Positions 1 to 8,605 of a DNA stretch of 64,000 nt are shown piece by piece. Every line of letters begins with the position of its first letter. Within the stretch, counting starts at the first letter, position 1. Origin of the DNA: an uncultured Eubacteriales bacterium (GTDB taxonomy: Bacteria > Bacillota > Clostridia > Oscillospirales > Oscillospiraceae); assembly GCA_900549485.1 (NCBI GenBank), contig UROG01000003.1, forward strand, positions 25,836 to 89,835, in the 5' to 3' direction. A program made the translations under genes and the position numbers. The notes under the pieces were generated by a model, which made no database searches, was not told where the DNA came from, and saw only the letters and a list, made by a program, of their open reading frames with translations.

Positions 1-950
1 TCGTCCAGAAGCAATATCGGATACTCTCCCGTTTCCCTGAGAAAAATCTCCCGCTCGGCAAGCTTTACTGACAGCGCCGCCGTCCTCGTCTGCCCCTGAG
101 AGGCAAACGCACGTGCGGGAGAGCCGTTTATAAATATCTCAAGATCGTCCTTATGCGCGCCGGTCAGGCACTGTCCGCTGTCAAGCTCCGCCTGCCGGTG
201 CTTCTCCTGGTGGGCGCATATCTCAAAATATATATTCTTTGACGGCGCGGATGTATCGCTCACTGTGCTGACGGTTTTATAGCCTATCTCCAGCTTCTCG
301 CCGTTTCCGGAAAATTCCGCGTGGATCGGCGCCGCCGTCTCGTTGAGCCGTGCGGCAAACGCGGCGCGGTAGCGGATTATCTGCGCGCCCGTTCTCGCCA
401 TGCCGTCTGAGAAATCATCCAGTGTTTCAAGCAGCGCGGGCTTTTCGCGCCAATCCTTCAATATCCGCGTTTTATGCTCGTAAAATCTGTTGAACTGCGA
501 AAGAAGCTCGGCATATCTCGGGCGGATCTGGCTTATCGCGTTATCAAGAAGCTTTCTTCTCACCGCCGCCCCGTCCTTTATAAGGTTGAGATCGTCCGGA
601 CAGAACAGCACTGCGTTCATCGTTTCCGAAAGCTCCCCCGCCGTCTTTTTCACGCCGTTGACCGTGATTCTTTTCGGCTGTCCCGGGTGCAGCAGCAATC
701 TGACCGTCTGCTCCCTGCCGTGACTGTACACATCCGCGAGTATTTCCGCGTCGGAAAAATCAAAGCCGACAAGCTCCCTGTCTAAGCGGCTCCGGAAGCT
801 TCTCCCGCAGGAGAGCATGTATACCGCCTCTAAAAGATTCGTCTTGCCCTGGGCATTGCGTCCGGTTATGACATTTGTACCCGGCGAAAGCTCCACCGAC
901 GCAAATTCATAATTGCGCCAGCCCTGAAGGGCGATTCTGTCAACCCTCAT
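1..950 (-). CDS. recF: RecF, recombination/replication-restart ATPase (C-terminus beyond window)
   Basis: RecF is an SMC-like ABC ATPase that binds gapped DNA and works with RecO and RecR to load RecA. About 316 codons are visible of a usual 360-370; the 3' end lies off the left edge. The start ATG at 948-950 gives [16 protein letters not shown], the typical RecF opening, followed by a Walker A motif GRNAQGKT (residues about 30-37). An ABC signature-like [12 protein letters not shown] and a Walker B-like YPILLLDD are seen close to the edge. The start overlaps the end of the S4-domain gene by 11 bp, so the two are probably translationally coupled. The dnaN-yaaA-recF order is the classic Firmicutes one. 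Confidence 0.93.
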   Translation of the reverse strand, partial: MRVDRIALQGWRNYEFASVELSPGTNVITGRNAQGKTNLLEAVYMLSCGRSFRSRLDRELVGFDFSDAEILADVYSHGREQTVRLLLHPGQPKRITVNGVKKTAGELSETMNAVLFCPDDLNLIKDGAAVRRKLLDNAISQIRPRYAELLSQFNRFYEHKTRILKDWREKPALLETLDDFSDGMARTGAQIIRYRAAFAARLNETAAPIHAEFSGNGEKLEIGYKTVSTVSDTSAPSKNIYFEICAHQEKHRQAELDSGQCLTGAHKDDLEIFINGSPARAFASQGQTRTAALSVKLAEREIFLRETGEYPILLLD

Positions 951-1155
951 ATTCTGCCGTCAGAATTTTTCCGCCGTACTCTATCGTATCGCCCGCACGT
1001 ATCTTCTTCCCGCGCATGGTGCAGACCTCTCCGTTGACCTTTACAAGACCATCTAAAATGACGTTTTTCGCCTCTCCCCCGCTCATGCACAGACCCGCGA
1101 ATTTCAGAAGCGATTCAAGCTTGATAAATTCTGTATTTATAGTAATTTTTTCCAT
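940..1155 (-). CDS. yaaA: YaaA-type S4-domain RNA-binding protein
   Basis: A 71-residue protein made almost entirely of one S4 RNA-binding domain: the stretch [18 protein letters not shown] followed by [19 protein letters not shown] is the conserved S4 core. Homologues sit between dnaN and recF in most Firmicutes and are thought to act in ribosome-related RNA binding; the exact role is not settled. It lies 51 bp downstream of dnaN and overlaps recF by 11 bp, so it is part of the dnaN-yaaA-recF transcription unit. The length is normal for the family. Confidence 0.9.
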   Translation of the reverse strand: MEKITINTEFIKLESLLKFAGLCMSGGEAKNVILDGLVKVNGEVCTMRGKKIRAGDTIEYGGKILTAEYEG

Positions 1156-1206
1156 TTTTTTCGTTTTTCAAAACCCTTTCTTTCAAGTGAAAAGCTCCTC
1201 ACTCGA

Positions 1207-2313
1207 TTACGCCTTCAGCCTTACCGGCAGGATCATATACGTAAACGCGTCGCTTTCGTCCTCGGCCTTTATGATGCACGGGGATGAGGGTGAGTTGATG
1301 CAGATGAGCAGCTTGTCCTTGCCGGAGGCCTTGAGCACGTCTGTCATATATCTGTTGTTGAAGCCTATTTCCATTCCGCCGCCCGTGCCGTCGCAGAAAC
1401 ATTCATCCTCTGCCACGCCGACGGGGTTCTGGCAGCGCAGGTATATGTACCCGTCGTTGAAGGTCATGCGCACGGGGCTGTTGTTCTTTTCTGAGATGAT
1501 GAGCGCGACGCGTTCTATTGAGGTCATAAATTCCGATTTCGACACGGTTATCTTGTGCTCAAACTCCGTCGGGATGGATTTTCTGTAATTCATGAACTCG
1601 CCTTCGAGACGGCGGCTTATAACGACCGTTCCGCCGATAGAGAACGATATGTGCTTTGCGCCGACGTTTATATCGACGTTTCCCTCGCCTTCCGTGCATA
1701 TTCTCTCAACATCCGAAAGGGACGAGCCGGGAACGACGAAGCTTGATTTTTTCAGCTTTGCATCGTTGAGCTTCTCCACCCTTTTTGCAAGGCGGTACCC
1801 GTCTACCGCGACAATTGTAAGCTCCTTTTCCTCGACCTCGAACAGAGCGCCGGTGTATATGGGTCTTACGTCCGTATCCGCAACGGCAAAAATGGTCTGG
1901 TTTATCATGCTCTTGAGTATCGCCATCGGCATGGTCATGGAGCTTCCGTTGTCGATAGTGGGTATTTCGGGGTAATCGTCCGTGCTGATGCCCATGAATT
2001 TATATTCGTTCTTGCCGCATTTGAGGTATACGTTCTCGTTTTCATCGACGCTGAACGAAACGCGCCCATCGGGCATACGGCGGATCATTTCGCCGAACAG
2101 CCTTGCGTTTACGACGATGCTTCCGCACACGTCGATATCCGCGTCGATATCCGTATAGATACCCTTTTTGAGATCGTAGCCCGTCAGGCGCAGCGTATCG
2201 CCGGCCGTTATAAGGATACCCTCAAGCGCGGGAACGGGACTTTTTGCCGCAGTCGCTCTCGAGCAGACCGCGACAGCCTGCTGAAGCTCATATTTGTCAC
2301 AAGTGAATTTCAT
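1207..2313 (-). CDS. dnaN: DNA polymerase III sliding clamp (beta subunit)
   Basis: The beta clamp encircles DNA and tethers PolC/DnaE and repair enzymes. The chosen start (MKFTCDKYELQQAVAVCSRA) has a strong GGAGGAAGG site upstream and gives 368 residues, the family norm; a longer in-frame reading upstream runs into the origin region and is not credible. Three-fold clamp repeats are apparent, with RMPDGRVSFSV, VDGYRLAKRVEKL and the C-terminal ending TYMILPVRL, which is the conserved clamp tail (usually MPMRL/LPVRL). It lies downstream of dnaA in the same orientation, separated by the candidate origin. Confidence 0.97.
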   Translation of the reverse strand: MKFTCDKYELQQAVAVCSRATAAKSPVPALEGILITAGDTLRLTGYDLKKGIYTDIDADIDVCGSIVVNARLFGEMIRRMPDGRVSFSVDENENVYLKCGKNEYKFMGISTDDYPEIPTIDNGSSMTMPMAILKSMINQTIFAVADTDVRPIYTGALFEVEEKELTIVAVDGYRLAKRVEKLNDAKLKKSSFVVPGSSLSDVERICTEGEGNVDINVGAKHISFSIGGTVVISRRLEGEFMNYRKSIPTEFEHKITVSKSEFMTSIERVALIISEKNNSPVRMTFNDGYIYLRCQNPVGVAEDECFCDGTGGGMEIGFNNRYMTDVLKASGKDKLLICINSPSSPCIIKAEDESDAFTYMILPVRLKA

Positions 2314-2565
2314 AATCCTTCCTCCGTGCGTTGTCACACAAAGCGCTTTCGCTCTGTAAGTAAGTAAATAAGTATTTTTTAGTAAAAGAATTAGTAGGCG
2401 TTTTTTTTGTTCAAAACCCGTTTCAGGCAAGAGAACGCGCCGTTTTTCGTGTTGAAAAAAATGTTTGTAATTTTTTGTCTTTCAACATCCGGTCCGTTCA
2501 GAAAGTTTTCAACATTGCGTCTTTGAACTTTGAACAGCCTTATGTTGAAAAATCGGGCAGCCAGA
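2314..2565. other. Candidate replication origin (oriC), dnaA-dnaN intergenic region
   Basis: The 252-bp gap is AT-rich and contains a cluster of related 9-mers: TGTTCAAAA at 2408-2416 (+), TGTTGAAAA at 2450-2458 (+), TGTTGAAAG at 2479-2487 (-), TGTTGAAAA at 2506-2514 (-), TGTTCAAAG at 2528-2536 (-) and TGTTGAAAA at 2543-2551 (+). Each differs from the consensus DnaA box TGTGGATAA at two or three positions. No consensus DnaA box occurs here. Next to the first 9-mer comes GGCG and then a run of DnaA-trio triplets. Position between dnaA and dnaN matches the unwinding side of bipartite origins in Firmicutes. Assignment as origin is inference from position and motifs. Confidence 0.6.
2380..2397 (+). 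other. DnaA-trio-like unwinding element
   Basis: The 18 bases TAGTAAAAGAATTAGTAG read 3'-GAT GAT TAA GAA AAT GAT-5' away from the adjacent GGCG cluster, which fits the DnaA-trio pattern of bacterial origin unwinding regions (3'-GAT-like triplets directly after a GC cluster and a DnaA box). A 4-bp repeat (TAAG TAAG TAAA TAAG at 2357-2372) extends the AT-rich tract. The match is by eye. Confidence 0.5.
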
Positions 2566-3870
2566 TCAGCTGTTGATATTGCCGGTGATGTCCCTTATCG
2601 TAGCCGCCATTTCCGTTCCGTTTTTCAGAAGATCCTCTACCTTGCGTATCGAGGAGAGGACTGTCGTGTGGTTTCTGTCGCCGCAGCTTGCGCCGATGTC
2701 CTTCAACGACATATTCGTGAGCGAGCGCATGAGGTACATCGCCACCTGCCGCGCCATCGTCGGATTTTTGGAGCGGGACTGACCTGTAAGCTCATCCTCC
2801 CTTATATTATAATATCTTGCACACTCACGTATGATCTCATCGGGCTTAGGGATATATTCGCCGTCGCGTATCACGTCGTTTATGGCGCGCTGTACGGAAT
2901 CTATCGTTATCACCTCGTCAAGTATCTCCTTATACGCGGTGAGCTTTTTTATAACGCCCTCAAGCTGGCGGATGTTCGCGGTTATCTTTTCCGCGATGTA
3001 TACCACCGCCTCGTCCGACAGCACAAGACCCAGCTGAGAGGCCTTGTTGCGTGTGATCGCCATTCTTGTCTCCACGTCGGGCGGCTGGATATCCGCCATA
3101 AGTCCGCCCTCAAAGCGGGTGAGCAGACGGTCGTCCAGCAGGCTCATCTCCATCGGCGGTCGGTCGGAGGTAATGACTATCTGGTGTCCGGCCTCGTAGA
3201 TGTTGTTGAAGGTGTGGAAAAATTCGTTCTGCGTCTGCTGCTTGCCGGCAATGAACTGAATATCGTCCACAAGGAACAGGTCTGCGTTTCTGTATTTCGT
3301 GCGGAACTCCTCCGCCGTGCCGTCGCGTATCGAGCGCACCATGTTGTTCGTGAATTCATCGCCCTTGATATAGACGATTTTTTTACCCGGCGTTTTTTCG
3401 TGGATATACTGCCCTATCGCCAGCAGAAGATGCGTTTTGCCAAGACCGGAGTTGCCGTATATGAAAAGCGGGTTGTAGGCCTGTCCCGGCTTTTCCGCCA
3501 CGGCCATTGCCGCCGCGTGGGCGAATTTGTTTGAGGTGCCGACGATAAAGCGGTCAAAGGTGTATCCGGCGGTCTCGGGCAGGGAATTGTCCGACTTCTC
3601 GGTCTTGACATAATCGTTTATCTCGTCTCCGGCAAGAACTACGATGTCAAAATCGGCAGAGAAAAGGTAATTGAGGGCTTCCTTTATAAGAGAGGTGTAT
3701 CTGCTGTCTATAACGTCGCGCTTGAAGTCGTTCGAGGTATGGATGACAAAACGGCTGTCGTCCATCTCCACCGGCTCACAGTCGGAGAACCATGTCTGAA
3801 GCGCGGATTCATTCATTTTTCCGGCAAGAAATTTAATGATCTCCTGCCAAAGATCGTTGAGTGAATTCAT
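2566..3870 (-). CDS. dnaA: Chromosomal replication initiator DnaA
   Basis: DnaA binds the origin, oligomerises with ATP and opens the duplex. The start MNSLNDLWQEIIKFL has GGAGGTTATATAT in front of it and gives 434 residues, near the usual 440-450. Domain I is at 1-80, the AAA+ module has Walker A GNSGLGKT (139-146) and Walker B LFLVDDIQF, and domain IV is at about 325-434. The DNA-binding signature reads CGDRNHTTV where most DnaA proteins have GGRDHTTV: the Asp that helps read the box is Asn here. A sigma-A-type promoter lies 52-80 bp upstream. The usual rpmH neighbour is missing; a divergent peptidase gene is present instead. Confidence 0.98.
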   Translation of the reverse strand: MNSLNDLWQEIIKFLAGKMNESALQTWFSDCEPVEMDDSRFVIHTSNDFKRDVIDSRYTSLIKEALNYLFSADFDIVVLAGDEINDYVKTEKSDNSLPETAGYTFDRFIVGTSNKFAHAAAMAVAEKPGQAYNPLFIYGNSGLGKTHLLLAIGQYIHEKTPGKKIVYIKGDEFTNNMVRSIRDGTAEEFRTKYRNADLFLVDDIQFIAGKQQTQNEFFHTFNNIYEAGHQIVITSDRPPMEMSLLDDRLLTRFEGGLMADIQPPDVETRMAITRNKASQLGLVLSDEAVVYIAEKITANIRQLEGVIKKLTAYKEILDEVITIDSVQRAINDVIRDGEYIPKPDEIIRECARYYNIREDELTGQSRSKNPTMARQVAMYLMRSLTNMSLKDIGASCGDRNHTTVLSSIRKVEDLLKNGTEMAATIRDITGNINS

Positions 3871-3921
3871 ATATATAACCTCCGGAAAACACACGGAAAA
3901 TCTGTCATACCAAATCAATTA

Positions 3922-3950
3922 AGTATAGCAGATTTTCCGCCTTTTTTCAA
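3922..3950 (-). promoter_or_regulatory. dnaA promoter
   Basis: On the minus strand TTGAAA (3945-3950), a 17-bp spacer and TATACT (3922-3927) form a good sigma-A promoter 52 bp upstream of the dnaA start codon. I found no consensus DnaA box between it and dnaA. Confidence 0.7.
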
Positions 3951-4030
3951 GATATAAATATAATATAGAAGATGTTGTGATTATAACAGAATATGTGCGC
4001 AAAAGCAAACCCCCGCGCACGGAAAAATGT

Positions 4031-4060
4031 TTGCTTTTCTTAACATCTTTGTGATATACT
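4031..4060 (+). promoter_or_regulatory. Promoter of the C69 peptidase gene
   Basis: TTGCTT (4031-4036), 18-bp spacer, TATACT (4055-4060), 36 bp before the start codon at 4097. It is back to back with the dnaA promoter. Confidence 0.5.
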
Positions 4061-4096
4061 TTGTGTTTATAAAAGTTACTTACGGAGAACGGAAAA

Positions 4097-5374
4097 ATGT
4101 GCGATACTCTCGGCTTTACGAAGGACGGACGGCTGCTTTTTGCCAAGAACAGCGACAGAAGTCCCAATGAAGTGCAGATAATCGAATATCACGATGCGCT
4201 CATGCATTTTGACACGGATCTTGTTATCGGATATTCGCGCAAAAAGCCGGCGGCGCATGAAAGAAGAGCCGTGCAGCGCACGACCTATTTAGATGTAGAT
4301 CAGGTCAAGGAGACGCACGCGGTCCTGCTTTCGCGTCCGCAGTGGATGTGGGGCGCGGAGATGGGCGTGAACGACTGCGGCGTGTGCATAGGCAACGAGG
4401 CCGTGTTCACAAAGGGCGGTTACGGCAGGGACGCTCTTACCGGCATGGATCTTCTCCGCCTTGCGCTTGAAAGAAGCGAAAGCGCCGCGCAGGCGCTTGA
4501 ATGTATCATTGAAAATCTTGAAAAGTACGGTCAGGGCGGCAGCTGCGGCTATGACCATGAGTTTTATTATAACAATTCCTTTCTTATAGGCGATACGGAA
4601 AAATTATACGTGCTCGAGACCTTCCATAAAGAATGGGCATGGAAGGGGTACGACCGAGCTACCATCTCCAACCGTCTTACCCTTGGCAGCGATGCCGACG
4701 CATACTCCGGCGAAAGACTTGATTTTAAAAAGGCTCATTCCGACTTTATTTTTTCAACGTTTTCCTGTGCGGACAGACGCCGCGCCATTACCGGGAAAAT
4801 GCTTGAAAGCGCGGAAAATGCGGGGGATATGATGTCGGCGCTTCGTGCGCATGACGCAAAGGCTCCCTTTGCTTCGGGCAGCGTTTCAAGCCCGTGTATG
4901 CACTTCGGGGGATTGGTTGGAGACCATACGACGCAGTCCATGGTTGCGGACGTGACAAAGGACAGAACGATCCTGTGGCTCACAGGCTCATCCTGCCCGT
5001 GCGTGTCGCTTTTCAAGCCGTGGCTGTTCGGCAGCAAGCCGGTATGTCCGGTGTTCTACGAAAACGACACCGGCAGTGAATATTATTGGCGGAAAAGCGA
5101 AAAATTCCGCCGCTCGCTCATAGGGAAGAGGCTTCCGGCGGAGTATTATGCCGAGCGCGATGAGATACAGAGCGGATGGATAGCCCTTGCGGAAAGCTGC
5201 GCCGCGGCGGATTTTACGCAGCTTAGCGGTATGTGCATAGAGCAGGAGCGGGAATTTTTTGCAAAGTGGGGAAGATACGGCTTTCCCGCGGCCGTCTGCC
5301 CTCCGGGCTTCAGAAGCCGCTGGGCGGAAAAAAACAAGGTATTTGAAAGGGAAAGCTCAGATTTTGGGCTTTGA
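4097..5374 (+). CDS. Peptidase family C69 / secernin-like Ntn hydrolase
   Basis: A 425-residue N-terminal-nucleophile hydrolase of the C69 (dipeptidase A/secernin) group. The protein begins MCDTLGFTKDGRLLFAKNSD; in this family Met is removed and Cys2 becomes the nucleophile, and FAKNSDRSPNE is the conserved strand that follows. Further family traits are GMDLLRLALERSESAAQALECI and GGSCGYDHEFYYNNSFLI. It probably cleaves small peptides in the cytoplasm; the substrate cannot be read from sequence. It is divergent from dnaA and ends just before the aminotransferase gene, with which it may be co-transcribed. Confidence 0.85.
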   Translation: MCDTLGFTKDGRLLFAKNSDRSPNEVQIIEYHDALMHFDTDLVIGYSRKKPAAHERRAVQRTTYLDVDQVKETHAVLLSRPQWMWGAEMGVNDCGVCIGNEAVFTKGGYGRDALTGMDLLRLALERSESAAQALECIIENLEKYGQGGSCGYDHEFYYNNSFLIGDTEKLYVLETFHKEWAWKGYDRATISNRLTLGSDADAYSGERLDFKKAHSDFIFSTFSCADRRRAITGKMLESAENAGDMMSALRAHDAKAPFASGSVSSPCMHFGGLVGDHTTQSMVADVTKDRTILWLTGSSCPCVSLFKPWLFGSKPVCPVFYENDTGSEYYWRKSEKFRRSLIGKRLPAEYYAERDEIQSGWIALAESCAAADFTQLSGMCIEQEREFFAKWGRYGFPAAVCPPGFRSRWAEKNKVFERESSDFGL

Positions 5375-5391
5375 GATATGAGGTAAATATA

Positions 5392-6588
5392 ATGAAATAC
5401 TCGTCAAAAATAGAAAAATGCGGTCTTTCACCTATGCGGAAGTTCAGCGGCATGGCAGACGATGCAAAGAAGCGCGGAATAAGGATATACCCGCTCAACA
5501 TCGGACAGCCTGATGTAAAGACGCCGGATATATTCTTCGATACGCTCAGAAGCTTTTCCGAGCCGGTGCTTGCCTACGCGCCCTCCGACGGCATACCGGA
5601 GCTTCTGGACGCGGTGAGGGAATATTACGGCAGGATCGGCGTGAAGCTTGACAGGAAGGACATCCTTGTCGCAAGCGGCGGAAGCGAGGCGTTCCAGATG
5701 ATAATGGCGTGTATTCTGGACGACGGGGACGAGATAATAATCCCTGAGCCGTTCTATCCCAACTACGCCACCGCCGTCACGCTTGCCGGCGGCGTTATCC
5801 GCCCCGTACCCACCTCTCCCGAAAACGGCTATTTCTACGCCGACAGGAAGAATATCGAAAGGTGCATAAACGAAAAGACCCGCGCCATATTCATAACCTC
5901 CCCCGGCAACCCGACCGGAAACGTCCTTTCACGGGACGATTTCAAGGTCATTCTCGACATTGCGAAGGAGCATGGGCTGTTCCTCGTCTGCGATGAGGTT
6001 TACAGGGAGTTCGTCTATTCCGACGAGCCGCTTCTCAGCTCATTGCAGTTTGAAGGCTACGAAGACAACGTTATAGTGATAGACTCCGTTTCCAAGCGCT
6101 TTTCCGCTTGCGGCGCAAGAATAGGTATGGTAATATCAAAGAACGAACGGTTTATGGAGCAGGCTCTCAAATGGTGCCAGTGCCGCCTGTGCTCCGCCAC
6201 CGTCGATCAGCTCGGCGCCGCCGCGCTCTATTCGCTTCCCGACGGATATTTCGACGAGGTGAAGAAGGAATATAACCGCCGCCGCGACACGATGATAAGA
6301 AAGCTGCATGAGATACCGGGCGTAAAATGCGAAACGCCCAAGGGCGCTTTCTATGTGATGGTGTCTCTGCCGGTGGACGATGCGGACAAGCTCCAGCAGT
6401 TCATGCTTACCGAGTTTGACGATAACGGAGACACGGTGCTCCTTGCCTGCGGCGAGCCGTTCTATGCCACGCCCGGCAAGGGCAGGAACGAGGTGCGCCT
6501 TGCGTACACGATCTGCTGCGAGGACATAGAGCGCGCAATAGATATTCTGAAAAAGGCGATTGAGAAGTATAACTCCTCACTTTTATAA
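5392..6588 (+). CDS. PLP-dependent class I/II aminotransferase
   Basis: A 398-residue fold-type I aminotransferase. Typical features are the substrate-binding NIGQPDVKTP (about 36-45), ASGGSEAFQM, the PGNPTGNVLS loop (171-180), DEVYREFVY (201-209) and the Schiff-base lysine in DSVSKRFSACGARIG (Lys235). The start at 5392 is preceded by GAGGT with 8-nt spacing; the TTG further upstream has no such site. The closest group by feel is aspartate/alanine-type aminotransferases of Clostridia; the amino donor is not determined. It follows the C69 peptidase by 17 bp, so peptide breakdown and amino-acid transamination may be linked. Confidence 0.88.
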   Translation: MKYSSKIEKCGLSPMRKFSGMADDAKKRGIRIYPLNIGQPDVKTPDIFFDTLRSFSEPVLAYAPSDGIPELLDAVREYYGRIGVKLDRKDILVASGGSEAFQMIMACILDDGDEIIIPEPFYPNYATAVTLAGGVIRPVPTSPENGYFYADRKNIERCINEKTRAIFITSPGNPTGNVLSRDDFKVILDIAKEHGLFLVCDEVYREFVYSDEPLLSSLQFEGYEDNVIVIDSVSKRFSACGARIGMVISKNERFMEQALKWCQCRLCSATVDQLGAAALYSLPDGYFDEVKKEYNRRRDTMIRKLHEIPGVKCETPKGAFYVMVSLPVDDADKLQQFMLTEFDDNGDTVLLACGEPFYATPGKGRNEVRLAYTICCEDIERAIDILKKAIEKYNSSLL

Positions 6589-6624
6589 AAGCTTTTCTCC
6601 CACTATTTTCTGGAGGTAATTTAC

Positions 6625-8079
6625 ATGAAGTCCGCCAACGGTATAAACCTTACGATGCTCTGCGATTTTTATGAGCTTACCATGGGCAACGGCTATTTCA
6701 AAGAGGGTATGCAGGATATGATCACGTATTTTGACGTGTTCTACCGCGACGTACCGGATAAGGGCGGCTTTGCCATCGCCGCCGGACTTGAGCAGATAAT
6801 CGACTATGTTCAGAACCTGCACTTTGACCGGGAGGATATAGAATATCTCCGCTCACGCGGCCTTTTTGACGAGGGCTTCCTGGATTACCTCAGCAATTTC
6901 AGATTCACCGGCGATATCTGGGCGGTACCGGAGGGAACGCCCATCTTCCCGAGAGAGCCGGTGATCACCGTGCGCGCACCAGCGATACAGGCGCAGCTTC
7001 TTGAGACGTATATTCTCCTTGAGATAAATCATCAGAGCCTTATCGCAACCAAGGCGAACCGTATCTGCCGCGCTGCGGGCGGACGCGCCGTGCTGGAGTT
7101 CGGCTCACGCCGCGCACAGGGCATTGCGGGCGCGGTGACGGGCGCAAGGGCGGCGTTTATCGGCGGCTGCGCCGGTACGGCATGCACCGTCTCCGATCAG
7201 ATATACGGCGTTCCGGCGGCGGGTACGATGGCGCACTCATGGGTGCAGATGTTCCCGAGTGAGTATGACGCTTTCCTCTCCTACTGCCGGACATATCCCA
7301 ACGCCGCAACGCTGCTTGTCGATACCTATGACACGCTCCGTTCGGGTGTGCCGAACGCGATACGCGCTTTCAACGAGGTTCTTAAGCCGCTTGGCATCAC
7401 GAAATGCGGCATCCGCCTTGATTCGGGCGACATGGCGTATCTTACAAAAAAGGCGAGGAAGATGCTCGACGAGGCTGGCTGGACGGAGTGCGCGATAACA
7501 GTTTCAAACTCTCTCGACGAGAATATCATAACGGAGATACTCTCTCAGGGCGCGTGCATCAACTCCTTCGGCGTGGGCGAAAGGCTCATCACCTCAAGGA
7601 GCAACCCGGTGTTCGGCGGGGTATACAAGCTGTGCGCGGTGGAGGATAAGGACGGGAATATCATCCCGAAAATCAAGATAAGCGAAAACGTAGACAAGAT
7701 AACGAATCCGGGCTTCAAGAAGGTATACCGCCTTTATAACCGCAGAACCGGCATGGCGGAGGCGGATTATATCACGCTGCACGACGAGATCGTGGACGAT
7801 ACGAAGCCTCTTGAGCTGTGCCACCCGGTCGCCCGCTGGAAGACCAAGGTCATGGAGAATTTTGAGGCGCACGAGCTGCTTGTGCCGGTGTTCCGCGGCG
7901 GAGAGCTTGTGTATGACTGCCCCGCGCTTATCGACATAAAGCGCAGCTGTGCCTATCAGGTGAGTACGCTCTGGCCGGAGGTCAAGCGCTTTTCAAATCC
8001 CCACGGGTATTATGTCGATCTCTCCCCGAAGCTCATGGAGCTGAAGGACGCCATGCTCAACAGCTCCCGCATTGGCTGA
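6625..8079 (+). CDS. pncB: Nicotinate phosphoribosyltransferase
   Basis: Converts nicotinate, PRPP and ATP to nicotinate mononucleotide in NAD salvage. The N-terminus NLTMLCDFYELTMGNGYF and the segments VLEFGSRRAQG, GAVTGARAAFIGG and GIRLDSGDMAYLTKKARKML are hallmarks of the family; HSWVQMF contributes the conserved active-site histidine. Length (484 residues) matches bacterial NAPRTases of the Gram-positive type. A GGAGG site lies 9 bp before the ATG. It is 36 bp after the aminotransferase and is followed closely by a small membrane-protein gene. Confidence 0.95.
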   Translation: MKSANGINLTMLCDFYELTMGNGYFKEGMQDMITYFDVFYRDVPDKGGFAIAAGLEQIIDYVQNLHFDREDIEYLRSRGLFDEGFLDYLSNFRFTGDIWAVPEGTPIFPREPVITVRAPAIQAQLLETYILLEINHQSLIATKANRICRAAGGRAVLEFGSRRAQGIAGAVTGARAAFIGGCAGTACTVSDQIYGVPAAGTMAHSWVQMFPSEYDAFLSYCRTYPNAATLLVDTYDTLRSGVPNAIRAFNEVLKPLGITKCGIRLDSGDMAYLTKKARKMLDEAGWTECAITVSNSLDENIITEILSQGACINSFGVGERLITSRSNPVFGGVYKLCAVEDKDGNIIPKIKISENVDKITNPGFKKVYRLYNRRTGMAEADYITLHDEIVDDTKPLELCHPVARWKTKVMENFEAHELLVPVFRGGELVYDCPALIDIKRSCAYQVSTLWPEVKRFSNPHGYYVDLSPKLMELKDAMLNSSRIG

Positions 8080-8131
8080 ACAATGCGTATACCGAATACA
8101 ATTACACGCTTCTGACCGGAGGATAATAAAA

Positions 8132-8371
8132 ATGCTTGATAAGGAAATTTACGGGATAATTGCGGCGCTGGGACTGCTGCTTGCGATATTCTTTGTCTTT
8201 TTCTATGTGCTCAATCTGCTTTCATCCAATATAAAGCTGAAAAAGAAATTCGGAAACGCGCCCGATATGCGCGAATATATCAGAACGCAGGGCATGAAGG
8301 GGCTTCTGATGTTCACGCTGCTGGTATTCCTCTGCGCGCTCCTGCTGCTTGTAAAGAAGCTGTTTCTGTGA
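8132..8371 (+). CDS. Small two-helix membrane protein, unknown function
   Basis: A 79-residue protein with two hydrophobic helices (about 8-29 and 56-76) flanking a short basic/polar stretch KLKKKFGNAPDMREYIRTQG. The ATG at 8132 is preceded by CCGGAGGATAATAAAA; longer upstream readings overlap pncB and lack a site. I recognise no family. It may be co-transcribed with pncB, which ends 52 bp before. Confidence 0.6.
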   Translation: MLDKEIYGIIAALGLLLAIFFVFFYVLNLLSSNIKLKKKFGNAPDMREYIRTQGMKGLLMFTLLVFLCALLLLVKKLFL

Positions 8372-8383
8372 AAAGCTTTGTTC

Positions 8384-8417
8384 AGTGAGGAGTTATCTCC
8401 ACTCTTAACTCTTTAAT
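8384..8417. repeat. Intergenic repeat family, short copy
   Basis: GTGAGGAGT followed by CCACTCTTAACTCTT, matching both arms of the dispersed GTGAGGAGT / GAGTGGAGAGTTAAGAG family seen at 23.1, 26.5, 27.7, 29.8 and 39.6 kb. This copy lacks the TGTCGGC/GCCGACG hairpin. Confidence 0.55.
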
Positions 8418-8422
8418 ATATC

Positions 8423-8457
8423 AAAAAAGATGCCCCGTGGCTTTCGGTCACGGGGCA
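8423..8457 (-). terminator. Rho-independent terminator for glyA
   Basis: Stem TGCCCCGTG (8431-8439) with CACGGGGCA (8449-8457); on the minus strand it is followed by six T (8423-8428 on plus as A). It lies about 150 bp past the glyA stop. Confidence 0.8.
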
Positions 8458-8605
8458 TTAAGAGAATGTGGGATAAAGATATGAGCCTGATCCACGCGGA
8501 TCAATTGGATAAGCTGTGAGATTATAATAGCGCTTTTGCCGCGCCTTGTAAAGAGCGAAAGAACACCGCTTTTGTCGAACGCAAAAATAATTTTCCCGCG
8601 GCGCG

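Noticed and set aside
3871..4096. Canonical DnaA boxes upstream of dnaA
   Set aside because: I read both strands of this gap and found neither TTATCCACA nor a one-mismatch cluster; only the two promoters are evident.
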